DNA of 64,000 bases from Flavobacterium quisquiliarum (GTDB lineage: Bacteria > Bacteroidota > Bacteroidia > Flavobacteriales > Flavobacteriaceae): the NCBI RefSeq assembly GCF_019308285.1, contig NZ_WWEM01000020.1, positions 453,207 to 517,206 of the forward strand. Reading direction: 5' to 3'. Under the pieces are notes generated by a model, which saw nothing but the letters and a program-made list of their open reading frames with translations, made no database searches and was not told the origin of the DNA. Below are positions 45,978-54,004 of this stretch, piece by piece (position 1 is the first letter of the stretch; the number at the start of each line of letters is the position of its first letter). Both the position numbers and the translations under genes were made by a program.

Positions 45978-47981
45978 ATGAAAAAATATATTAAAAATAA
46001 AATTTCAAGATTAGTGCCATTAGCTATAATAGCAGTGATGTCTAGCTCTTGTTCAAAAGATTTTCTTGAATCAGATCCGCTTTCATTTTACGAACCTGAA
46101 ACTACATTTTCAACAGAAGCGGGATTACAGGCAACTTTAGCATTATGTGACAAACAGCTTCGTAATAATTACATTCATTTTGGTTATTCAGGAGTTAGTG
46201 TGCCGATTGGTACAGAGTATCTTTTCTCTGATATGGCGCAATATGGAAAAACAGACACAGGAAGTAATATTGCCGATTATGCTAATACTATTGTTCCTAC
46301 TGGAGATTTTAGAAGAGATGCCGGTGGAGAACACATTTATCTTGGGTTTATGTGGACAGAAGCTTATACAGGTATTAAAAATGCCAATACTGTCTTGACT
46401 TACATTGATAAAGTAACAAGTTTATCAGAAGAAGTTAAACGTAAATATATTGGTCAGGCTTATTTTCACAGATCGTACCGCTATCTTAATTTAGTATATC
46501 AATTTGGTGATATACCTTTGATTACTAAAATTTTGGAAGTTCCAAAACAGAGTTATTATTCTACAAAAAAAGAAGCCATAATCGAAATGATTACAACTGA
46601 TATGGAAAAAGCTGTAGAATGGGTGCCAGAACAAGCAAAAATAGGATATGTAGGTATGATTAGTAAAGGAGCCTGCCGTCAGTTGTTGATTAAATGTTAT
46701 TTGGCATCTGGCAGATTTGCAGATGCTGAAGCACAAGCTAATATTTTGATTAATCAATCTGGTTATTCTTTAGTACAAAACACTTTAGGAATTTTTGATC
46801 CGGGTGGAAACCCAACAGCTTGGCCTATTACTAGAAATGTGATTTGGGATTTGCACAGACCAGAGAACAAGGTAATTGCAGGTAATACTGAAGCAATATT
46901 GGTAGCACCAAATAGTGGAGCACAATCCTTTTTAGCATTTTCTTCAATGAGAATTTTTGGACCAAACTGGAATGATGCCAACTTGATTACTCCCGATGGT
47001 AAAACAGCTGCCCCTCGTTTTCCTTTGAGTGATAAAACAAATTATAACGCTAAGTATGATTACCAAAGAGCAATAGGACGTGGTATTGGTACAATCAGTG
47101 GTTCTTATTATTCACAGCATCCAATGTGGGTTGTAAATGGTGTTGAGGATAAGGTAGATCTTAGACATAACAGTACTGTTGGTAACTGGGTAAATATGGA
47201 AGACCTTAAATATGCTCCTGGAGCAGGAGGAAGTGCTGTATGGGCTGGCCAGAATTTTAGAATGAAAGATGCAACAGGTAAACTATTAGCCCAAGATTCT
47301 ATTCGTGACTGGTATGATTTCCCACATTATAAAATCTTTTATCATGATGTTGTGGCAGAAGCAAATCCAGCAGCAAATGATTTTCAGGGAGCTACTGCAG
47401 GAGCAAGTGCACATATGTATATCTATCGATTAGCTGAAACTTATTTATTACGTGCAGAAGCTCGTTTTTATCAAGGTAATGTTTCTGGAGCTGCTCAGGA
47501 TGTGAATGTAGTAAGAACAAGAGCAAAAGCTTCTCAAATGTATACCACTGTAACTATTGGTGATATCTGTGCAGAAAGAGGAAGAGAACTTTACATGGAA
47601 GAATGGAGAAATGTAGAATTAAAACGTATTTCACACTGTCTAGCTCTCAGCGGAAAACCTGATGAATGGGGAAATACTTACAGCAAAGATACTTGGGACA
47701 AACAAGCAGGAAAAGATGCAGCGGGCGGAAGTTATTGGTGGCAGCGTATTGTACATTATACACTTTACAATAAATACCCAGCTGGTATTTCTCTAAAACC
47801 AGGAGTGAAGTTTTATTCTATGGACAAACGTAACAATTACTGGCCAATTCCTTTTAGACTTGCTATCGAGCCAAATATTAAAGGTCAGTTAAGTCAGAAC
47901 TTTGGTTATGATGGCTATAATGCAGGAGTTAAAATTTGGGATAAATGGCAGGACGCAGTTGAAGATGAAAGTAAAATTTAA
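45978..47981 (+). CDS. SusD/RagB-like surface lipoprotein
   Basis: A 667-aa lipoprotein with lipobox Cys at 25 (MSSSC). Typical SusD features: a starting SKDFLESDPLS segment, a YFHRSYRYLNLVYQFGDIPLI region, and a C-terminal block with RAEARFYQGN, ERGRELYMEEWRNVELKR and a late NYWPIP. It is longer than the SusD at 36880, as its SusC partner is longer too. It starts 12 bases after SusC and ends with a terminator, so the two genes form a simple bicistron. The ligand is not predictable. Confidence 0.94.
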   Translation: MKKYIKNKISRLVPLAIIAVMSSSCSKDFLESDPLSFYEPETTFSTEAGLQATLALCDKQLRNNYIHFGYSGVSVPIGTEYLFSDMAQYGKTDTGSNIADYANTIVPTGDFRRDAGGEHIYLGFMWTEAYTGIKNANTVLTYIDKVTSLSEEVKRKYIGQAYFHRSYRYLNLVYQFGDIPLITKILEVPKQSYYSTKKEAIIEMITTDMEKAVEWVPEQAKIGYVGMISKGACRQLLIKCYLASGRFADAEAQANILINQSGYSLVQNTLGIFDPGGNPTAWPITRNVIWDLHRPENKVIAGNTEAILVAPNSGAQSFLAFSSMRIFGPNWNDANLITPDGKTAAPRFPLSDKTNYNAKYDYQRAIGRGIGTISGSYYSQHPMWVVNGVEDKVDLRHNSTVGNWVNMEDLKYAPGAGGSAVWAGQNFRMKDATGKLLAQDSIRDWYDFPHYKIFYHDVVAEANPAANDFQGATAGASAHMYIYRLAETYLLRAEARFYQGNVSGAAQDVNVVRTRAKASQMYTTVTIGDICAERGRELYMEEWRNVELKRISHCLALSGKPDEWGNTYSKDTWDKQAGKDAAGGSYWWQRIVHYTLYNKYPAGISLKPGVKFYSMDKRNNYWPIPFRLAIEPNIKGQLSQNFGYDGYNAGVKIWDKWQDAVEDESKI

Positions 47982-48016
47982 TCTTTGATATAAGTTTGTA
48001 AATTCTATTTAATAGA

Positions 48017-48066
48017 AATCCATAACAAAGAGTATTGTAAAAGCTCTATTGTTATGGATTTTTTAT
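48017..48066 (+). terminator. Terminator after the second SusCD pair
   Basis: AATCCATAACAA (48017-48028) and TTGTTATGGATT (48049-48060) form a 12-bp stem, with GAG/CTC inside, followed by a T-rich run. Confidence 0.85.
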
Positions 48067-48142
48067 TTTTAAAGGAAAATAATTCTGTAAATATTTTACT
48101 CCGCTACAGTCATTGTTTGCATAATAATTTTTACAATATTAT

Positions 48143-49144
48143 TTATATTTTCGTCGAAATGTATTGTGCAACTTCTGCAAGTCGGTTGGCAAATCCCCAT
48201 TCGTTATCATACCACGCTGCTACCGAAAGTAAATTGCCTTGTTTCGTTGTAAGTGGCAAATCGATAATAGAAGAATGTGGATCGCCTACAATTCTAGCAG
48301 AACTCCATTGTTCTTCCAAAACATCTAAGACGCCTTTTAAAGATCCTTCTTTAGCTGCTTTTCTAAAAACATCATTGACTTCTTCTACAGAACAATTTTT
48401 GGTTGTAACCAAATTTAGTTCGGCTATACTTCCTGTTTTCGTAGGGACTCTGTAGGCTTTTCCAGTAATTTTTAAATCACTCCAGATAAACTGTAATGCT
48501 TTTGCCGCTCCAGATGAAGACGGAATTATATTTTCTGCAGCTGCCCAGGAATCACGTCTGTCTTTCATTGGCTGATCGGTCAATGATTGTGTGTTGGTGT
48601 AGGAGTGAACCGTTGAAAATAAACCATATTCAATTCCGAAATTGTCTTGAATTACTTTCACAACTGCAGCTAAAGCATTTGTTGTACAGCTCCCCATGCT
48701 TATGATTTTATGATTCGCTGCATTAAATTCATCTAGATTAATCCCTTTTAAAAGTACAGCATCACAATCAGCTAAAGATTTACTCGGCGCACTTATCAGA
48801 ACATATTTTGCACCTTTGTCAATGTGTTTCTGCGCATTTTCTCTGTTCGTTGCGCGGCCGGTACAATCTACAACTAGATCAACTCCTAAAGCTTTCCAAT
48901 CTGGAATATCCAGTTTAGAATTCTTGTACGGAATTTTTCTGTCTGCAATTATAAAATTTTCATCTGCTGTTTTTACCTCTTCGTGCCATCTTCCATAGTT
49001 CGAATCGACACTAAAAAGTGCCCCGAGCAAATCTATATCTTGAATGTCAGCAATGACTTCAGGAACAAAAAGATTGTTTTTTAGGGCTATGCGGAGAAAT
49101 TGTCTTCCGATTCGGCCAAATCCGTATAATGCTATTTTTGCCAT
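48143..49144 (-). CDS. Type I glyceraldehyde-3-phosphate dehydrogenase (divergent)
   Basis: A 333-aa protein with the Rossmann motif GFGRIGR (8-14), catalytic C153 in GSCTTN and H180 in STVHSYTNTQ, spaced 27 residues as in GAPDH. It ends with the expected WYDNEWGFANR helix. Some positions differ from the usual glycolytic enzyme: IADIQD replaces the common IND, and GSCTTN replaces ASCTTN. It could be the glycolytic or a second (gluconeogenic or NADP-using) GAPDH, or erythrose-4-phosphate dehydrogenase. It is monocistronic, with no glycolytic neighbour, so I give no gene symbol. Confidence 0.85.
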   Translation of the reverse strand: MAKIALYGFGRIGRQFLRIALKNNLFVPEVIADIQDIDLLGALFSVDSNYGRWHEEVKTADENFIIADRKIPYKNSKLDIPDWKALGVDLVVDCTGRATNRENAQKHIDKGAKYVLISAPSKSLADCDAVLLKGINLDEFNAANHKIISMGSCTTNALAAVVKVIQDNFGIEYGLFSTVHSYTNTQSLTDQPMKDRRDSWAAAENIIPSSSGAAKALQFIWSDLKITGKAYRVPTKTGSIAELNLVTTKNCSVEEVNDVFRKAAKEGSLKGVLDVLEEQWSSARIVGDPHSSIIDLPLTTKQGNLLSVAAWYDNEWGFANRLAEVAQYISTKI

Positions 49145-49296
49145 GATATATTTGTTTTATGGATTACTTAGTTGCAGAAAATAATAAGCAGCAAATAGAT
49201 TGTAAATTTTAAATAATAATACAAAATATTGATTGTCAATTTCTTGTATTAAAAATACTCTTTTTTACGGTTCTATTTGCTGCCTAAATGTTTTGA

Positions 49297-50235
49297 TTAA
49301 TTAATTTTAACCAAATGATCTTCAATGCTTTTTCTATGTGCTTCGTATTGAGCAGGAAGTTTTAAGTTTTTACCTAATTCTTCTAAGCTTTCGTCTACTG
49401 TAAATCCAGGATTATCGGTAGCAATTTCAAATAAAACGCCACCCGGCTCTCTGAAATACAAAGAGTGGAAATATTGTCTGTCGATTTGTGGTGTAATAGA
49501 CAATCCGTAAGCTTCGATTTTTTCACGGAAGTGCATTAAAATTTCATCGTTTTTAACACGGAAAGCCACGTGATGAACAGTACCGTTGGCATTTAAACCT
49601 CTTTTTTCATCAGCCAATTCTACTAAGTCAACAATTGCTGCATTTTCTACTGCATCTGTTGCATAACGGTAGCGGTTTACTTCTTGGGCGATTAATTTGT
49701 AACCAAAAATTTCGGTCAAGATCGCAGCTGTTGGTTTGATGTCGTTTAAAGTCAAAGTGATGTTATGAAAACCTCTTGTTGCCATATCAGCTTTTACCTC
49801 GTCTGTTTCCCAAGGTTTTCTGTTATCGTCTGTTTTAGATTCGATTAATTCTAATTTCAAACCATCTGGATCTAAGAAAGTAAGATATTTTTCTCCGAAT
49901 TTCTCAGCAGGTTTATTATAAATTACATTGTATTGCTCAAAACGTTTTTGCCAAAAATCAAGGCTTCCTTTTGGAACAGAGTAACCAATTTCTGTAGCCA
50001 TTCCAGATCCTTTTCGTCCCTGTTGGATTCCTGCTCCCCAAGGGAAAAAAGTTAAGATTGTTCCGGCACTTCCAACCTCATCACCAAAGTAAAAGTGGTA
50101 AGTTCCTGGATCATCAAAGTTTACTGTTTTTTTGATGAAACGTAGTCCTAATATTTTGGAATAAAAATCGAAGTTTCTTTTAGCGTCCCCTGCAATTGCA
50201 GTAATATGGTGTAAGCCTAAAATTGTATTTTCCAT
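49297..50235 (-). CDS. VOC-family ring-cleaving dioxygenase (MhqO-like)
   Basis: A 312-aa protein with two vicinal-oxygen-chelate modules (about 5-135 and 155-290). Metal-ligand candidates are His in GLHHITAI at the start, His in VHHVAFRV and Glu in GGVLFEIATD of the second module. It resembles the MhqO/MhqE dioxygenases induced by quinones and catechols in Bacillus. It has its own promoter (50273-50317) with a palindrome also found before the GNAT operon just upstream. The hydrolase and cupin encoded next to it fit a quinone or electrophile detoxification role. The true aromatic substrate is unknown. Confidence 0.88.
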   Translation of the reverse strand: MENTILGLHHITAIAGDAKRNFDFYSKILGLRFIKKTVNFDDPGTYHFYFGDEVGSAGTILTFFPWGAGIQQGRKGSGMATEIGYSVPKGSLDFWQKRFEQYNVIYNKPAEKFGEKYLTFLDPDGLKLELIESKTDDNRKPWETDEVKADMATRGFHNITLTLNDIKPTAAILTEIFGYKLIAQEVNRYRYATDAVENAAIVDLVELADEKRGLNANGTVHHVAFRVKNDEILMHFREKIEAYGLSITPQIDRQYFHSLYFREPGGVLFEIATDNPGFTVDESLEELGKNLKLPAQYEAHRKSIEDHLVKIN

Positions 50236-50272
50236 GGTATTTGTGGTATTAAATTGTTATTGATTTCTTATA

Positions 50273-50317
50273 CAAATTTACACCCGTTATAGCTCTGGAT
50301 CGATTAACCTAGATTAA
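50273..50317 (-). promoter_or_regulatory. Palindrome-controlled promoter of the dioxygenase gene
   Basis: Minus-strand reading: TTAATCTAGGTTAATCG (50317-50301), 20 bases, then the -7 box TAAATTTG (50280-50273). The first 14 bases differ at one position from the perfect palindrome TTAATCTAGATTAA. The second copy at 51928-51972 has the same 20-base spacing. There is no separate TTG -33 element, so the palindrome sits where the -33 region should be. Confidence 0.7.
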
Positions 50318-50544
50318 GAAATAAAAAATCTCTTTTTTATATTTATAAAGAAATAACCAAATAGTATTCCTTTGTTTTAAAGTGTTGATTTGTAGTGTTT
50401 TATTTTGTTTTTTGTTTAGACTCTTTGCGATATATCGTCGTTTTATGACAGATGGTGTTTGTATTTAGAAAATAGAATAAAGAGAATTGAATATAGATAT
50501 TTTGTATTTGGATTCTGTGTTGGTTTAGAAGAATTGTAATAATA

Positions 50545-50567
50545 GAAAAGCCGACAAATTGCCGGCT
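50545..50567 (-). terminator. Weak terminator of the GNAT-hydrolase-cupin operon
   Basis: AGCCG (50549-50553) pairs with CGGCT (50563-50567); on the minus strand TTTT follows. The stem has only 5 bp plus a wobble pair. Confidence 0.5.
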
Positions 50568-50572
50568 GTATT

Positions 50573-50923
50573 TTATAATTTTATGAATATGGATTTTCGA
50601 AGTTTTGGTTCGATATTTTTTGTTTTATGTCCTTTTCCTGTAGTATCTTCGACTAAGAGAATAGATCCGGTTTCAAATTTTCTTTTTTCTCCTAATGAGG
50701 TTTCGATTTCTACACCGCCTTCCAGTAAAACAATATATTGACGATCTGGAGCATTATGAAAATCGTAATCGTAAGAAGGAAGGACTTCTCTGAAAACTAT
50801 AGATTTTGCAGGTTCATCATTCGATAAGAATCCGATATCTCCATTGTTTTTCAACGGAACTTCAAAGTCTTCAAAATGACTTTCACCGTTTGAATCGCTG
50901 TAAACTCGGGTTATCGTAATCAT
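50573..50923 (-). CDS. Cupin-fold protein
   Basis: A 116-aa single-domain protein predicted as a cupin: strands with YDYDFHNAPDRQYIVLLEGGVEIETSLGEKRKFETGSILLVEDTTGKGH contain the His/Asp of motif 1 (DFHNAPDRQY) and the Gly-rich turn and late His of motif 2 (GSILLVEDTTGKGH). It resembles pirin/quercetinase-like or small detoxification cupins. Its ATG overlaps the stop codon of the hydrolase gene by one base (TAATG), so the two are translationally coupled. It is the last gene of the operon. Enzymatic activity is not established; a role in handling oxidised aromatic compounds is inferred from the neighbours. Confidence 0.82.
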   Translation of the reverse strand: MITITRVYSDSNGESHFEDFEVPLKNNGDIGFLSNDEPAKSIVFREVLPSYDYDFHNAPDRQYIVLLEGGVEIETSLGEKRKFETGSILLVEDTTGKGHKTKNIEPKLRKSIFIKL

Positions 50924-51543
50924 TATTTTTTATTAAAAATCAATGCATTTGCACAATCGACCTCATCTTTACTAATAGTATGTCCCATATTGGGATAGAT
51001 TTTTTTGGTAACATCTGCACCCATTTTTGTCAGAAGCGTTTCGGAATCATTTACTCTTTCAACCGGTACATGAAAATCTGGATCACTTGTTCCAATGAAG
51101 ATTGGTGTATTTTCAAAGTTTCCATTATAATGATTTTCATAAACTTTATCGCCGATAAGTCCGCCTGTAAAAGCTACAACGCCTCCATATTTAGCTGCAT
51201 TTCTAGCAGTAAATTCTAAAGCCAGACAAGCTCCCTGTGAAAATCCAAGAAAGTAAATATTCTCTTTTTCGATTCCGTTTTGCTGTATAGCAACAACAAC
51301 CTGATGAATAGCTTCTAATGATTTTGAAAAAGAAGGTTCGTTTTCATCGAGTGGAGCAAGAAAAGAGTAAGGATACCAAGTCCTATTTTCTGCTTGAGGA
51401 GCCATCAATGCAAAGTCATCCACTTTAAGGTGTTTTGCAATCGAAAGTATATCATGAGCACTTGCACCACGACCGTGAATTAGGATTAGGGCTTTTTTAG
51501 CTTCGTTTAAAGGAATACCGTCTGTTAAGATTTCTGTATTCAT
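50923..51543 (-). CDS. Phospholipase/carboxylesterase-type alpha/beta hydrolase (MhqD-like)
   Basis: A 206-aa single-domain hydrolase of the dienelactone/carboxylesterase kind. The oxyanion-hole motif is LIHGRGASAHD (21-31), the nucleophile S102 in GFSQG, the acid Asp in GTSDPD (154 or 156) and the base H188 in NMGHTIS. It resembles MhqD, a hydrolase induced by quinones in Bacillus with an adjacent ring-cleaving dioxygenase. It sits 53 bases after the GNAT gene and overlaps the cupin gene by one base. An esterase or lactonase acting on ring-cleavage products is plausible. It is cytoplasmic. Confidence 0.88.
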   Translation of the reverse strand: MNTEILTDGIPLNEAKKALILIHGRGASAHDILSIAKHLKVDDFALMAPQAENRTWYPYSFLAPLDENEPSFSKSLEAIHQVVVAIQQNGIEKENIYFLGFSQGACLALEFTARNAAKYGGVVAFTGGLIGDKVYENHYNGNFENTPIFIGTSDPDFHVPVERVNDSETLLTKMGADVTKKIYPNMGHTISKDEVDCANALIFNKK

Positions 51544-51596
51544 ATTATTTATTTTTAATTAAGAAGATGAAATTTCTGTTCATTTTAAATGAAAAA

Positions 51597-51887
51597 TTAT
51601 TTTTTCCAAATATCTTGATATTCGTCTGGATGTCTTTTAAATTGTGCATGAACGTAAGGACAAAGTGGTAAAACCATTAAATTGTTAGCACGTACATAGG
51701 TTACCATTTCTTCTAAGAGTTTTTTTGCATAACCTTTTCCTTCAGCTTCTGGTTCAACCCCCGTATGATAAACAGTCAATAAATCTGGTTTAAGGCTTAT
51801 GGTCATTTCGCCTTGTTTTTTGCCATCTACATAAAGATTAAAAGCACCGTGTTTTTTCTCATCTAATTCTAGTTTTATCGTTTCCAT
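51597..51887 (-). CDS. Short GNAT-family N-acetyltransferase-like protein
   Basis: A 96-aa protein of the minimal GNAT type. The acetyl-CoA pyrophosphate loop appears as EAEGKGYAKKLL (about 47-58), and the C-terminal CPYVHAQFKRHPDEY segment is typical of the short YjdJ/NATD1-like group. It is the first gene of an operon with the MhqD-like hydrolase and the cupin, read from a palindrome-containing promoter with a leader of about 35 bases. The substrate is unknown. It is complete for this short subfamily. Confidence 0.85.
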   Translation of the reverse strand: METIKLELDEKKHGAFNLYVDGKKQGEMTISLKPDLLTVYHTGVEPEAEGKGYAKKLLEEMVTYVRANNLMVLPLCPYVHAQFKRHPDEYQDIWKK

Positions 51888-51927
51888 ATTATTTTAGGTT
51901 ATAATTGATGTTGTTAAATTTCTTTTA

Positions 51928-51972
51928 CAAATTTAGATAGGACATAGATATTCACCGATTAATCTAGATTAA
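51928..51972 (-). promoter_or_regulatory. Palindrome-controlled promoter of the GNAT-hydrolase-cupin operon
   Basis: Minus-strand reading: TTAATCTAGATTAATCG (51972-51956), 20 bases, then TAAATTTG (51935-51928). The first 14 bases are a perfect palindrome. Spacing and -7 box are the same as before the dioxygenase gene at 50235, which points to one regulator acting on both units. Confidence 0.72.
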
Positions 51973-52063
51973 GAAAAAATTTGAGGAACTTAAATTTACA
52001 ATTTATTATAGATTTAATACTGAATTATATTCTGAAAAGTATAATTTCTTGATGTTTTGTGTA

Positions 52064-52102
52064 TAAAAAAATGCGGTATACCTGAAAAAAGATATACCAC
52101 AT
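52064..52102 (-). terminator. Terminator of the lipocalin-like lipoprotein gene
   Basis: ATGCGGTATA (52071-52080) pairs with TATACCACAT (52093-52102) with one mismatch. On the minus strand the stem is followed by a T run (52070-52065). Confidence 0.75.
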
Positions 52103-52131
52103 TCTTTAAAATAATATCGCGAAATAAAAAA

Positions 52132-52533
52132 TTACTCTGCTCTTTCGTATGTAAATGCTTTTGATGAATTTGCTAGCAGTACAAATAGTTTAGTTTTGGT
52201 CAATTCTTTAATTTTATACTGTATATTTTCATTTCCTATAGTAAGTAATAAATTTGTTTCTGTTTTAGAGAAAGTTCCTTTAGAGGTACTTACATTACAT
52301 TCAGAATTTCCTTTTTCATCAGCCTTTACCATTATAACTGAATTACCTTCGAAAGAGATACTTTCGAGAAGTCGGCATTCAGTTAAACCTTCTCTGCCAT
52401 TATCGCCATATTGAGCTTTTAGCATCCATACTCCGTTGATGTCACCTGATGTGTCATCTGGTATTATATCACTGCTGCCTGTGCAGGATGTTAGAATTGT
52501 TAAAACGAGAGATGCTAAAAATACTTTTTTCAT
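52132..52533 (-). CDS. Small lipocalin-like lipoprotein
   Basis: A 133-aa lipoprotein with lipobox Cys at 17 (LTILTSC). After a short acidic linker, GVWMLKAQYGDNG opens a series of beta strands typical of the small lipocalin-like (calycin) domain found in many Bacteroidota lipoproteins. It has its own terminator and no clear operon partner. The ligand and role are unknown. Confidence 0.8.
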   Translation of the reverse strand: MKKVFLASLVLTILTSCTGSSDIIPDDTSGDINGVWMLKAQYGDNGREGLTECRLLESISFEGNSVIMVKADEKGNSECNVSTSKGTFSKTETNLLLTIGNENIQYKIKELTKTKLFVLLANSSKAFTYERAE

Positions 52534-52602
52534 AGGTTGAATGTTAAATTAGATATTCAAATATAAAATAATTCTTCTATGTAATATTGTTTTCTTTAAT
52601 CC

Positions 52603-53726
52603 TTAAAAAAGTATCGTTTCAGCTAATTTGATTAATTCATTCTGCGTTTTCATATCAGAATCATTAGAAAACAATATAATACCAGAATTTAGTTCTGGAG
52701 AAAAAACAACATAAGAACTAAAGCCTAAACTTCCGCCTGTATGCGAAATTCTTATTGGGCCATTTTGAGGTTTGGTTGCTTTCCAGTTAAGAGCTATAGC
52801 TCCCTTACTGATATCTCCAAAAGTAGGTTCATGACTCAGTTTAGCATCTGCATTTTTTTCATTTAAATGATAAGCAATATATTGTAACATATCTGATGTA
52901 GAAGAAGCAATTGATGCTGCAACCTGCATATCTTCCCAGTCTATAAAAGGCATTTTTCTTCCTTTTCCATCATAGCCAAAAGCCATAGAAATAGGTAATT
53001 TAGTATCTCCGAGTAAAACCGTATTTTTCATTTTAAGCGGACTTGTAAATTCTTTTTTGATCAGAGTTCCAAATTTTTCTCCGTAAACGGTTTCCATTAT
53101 ATGACCCAATAATTGAGCAGCAGTATTACAATGTCTGGCAATTGCTCCCGGAACGGTATCCAGTTTTACATTATGCAGATCTTTGTAAAATTGCTGTCTG
53201 CTGTATTTTCTGTGTACTGCATCAAGTATGTAAGCAATAGAATCAGGATTTGCTTTGGTAAAAATTTCTTTACTATCCGGCATCCAGTTAGGAAGGGCAG
53301 AAGTTAAGTTAGCAAGATTAAGTAATGTAATTGGAGTGCCTTTGAATTGAAGATTTGGATAATCTTCTTTTAAATATTTTCGAATATCATCAGTAAGTTT
53401 TACTTTTTTATTTAATACTGCTCTGGCTAGTAAAGTGGAAGAGAATGTTTTACTGTTGGAAGCAAGTTCGTAAAGTGTATTGGAGCTTGGCAGAATCTGT
53501 TTCTCTTTTTGAGTCGAACCGTAGTTGTAAATATATTGTTTTCCATTTTTAATGATTCCGATTGAAAGACCAACCCTGTAGTCTGCAGACATGAATGGAA
53601 GAGAGGATTGACTCACCAAAGAGTCTAATTTAGTCTTGAGAGGATTGTCTGTTGGGATTGTTTTTTTTGAGAATAAGCCATTACAGTACATACAAATAGG
53701 CTTAATGAGATTAGAAGTTTTTTCAT
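52603..53726 (-). pseudogene. S12 beta-lactamase-type serine hydrolase, frameshifted in an A8 tract
   Basis: Two frames together encode one protein. An ATG at 53726-53724 opens a clean signal peptide (MKKLLISLSLFV..., ending AYSQ), but that frame stops at 53625 after 33 residues. The enzyme continues in another frame from the A8 tract (T at 53661-53668 on the plus strand) to 52603. One extra A would join them as SQKKTIPTDN. Counting from the in-frame internal Met at 53691, the enzyme part has S78-x-x-K81 (SNSK), HTGG near the end, and HCN (187-189) where the family usually has Tyr-x-Asn. Penicillin-binding/esterase-like S12 family. It may be a sequencing error, a slippage-controlled gene or an inactivated one. 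Without the signal it could only be cytoplasmic. Confidence 0.75.
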
Positions 53727-53937
53727 TTTTAAAAAAGCTGTTTTTATGTTAGATGTAATTCAATTTGGTATTGAAACTGTGGTTGAAACTAAATAAAGGC
53801 TTATAAAAAATTCAGTTATTTTTTGGATTAAAATGCTTGGAAAAATTTTATTCAAATATAGAGAAAGTTAATTAATAATAAATTTCTCATTTTAAGTTAG
53901 ATTTTATCAGTGCTCAATAGAATCTGTATCATAAAAA

Positions 53938-53982
53938 AACAAAAGCCTTTAACTGTGATTCAGACAGCTAAAGGCTTTTTTA
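53938..53982 (-). terminator. Terminator of the heme-uptake-like gene run
   Basis: AAAAGCCTTTA (53941-53951) pairs with TAAAGGCTTTT (53969-53979); an inner CTGT/ACAG stem extends it. On the minus strand a T run follows. It lies just after the stop of the last lipoprotein gene. Confidence 0.88.
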
Positions 53983-54004
53983 AAGAAACTATTTATTTTA
54001 GTAA

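Larger units (their letters stand above)
50236..50572. other. 337-base intergenic region
   Basis: Contains the dioxygenase promoter (50273-50317) at its left and the hairpin at 50548-50567 at its right. The part between is AT-rich and shows no gene. Confidence 0.5.

Noticed and set aside
48054..48455. 133-codon plus-strand frame over the end of the GAPDH gene
   Set aside because: Mostly antisense to a clear GAPDH coding sequence; its start lies in the terminator of the SusCD unit.
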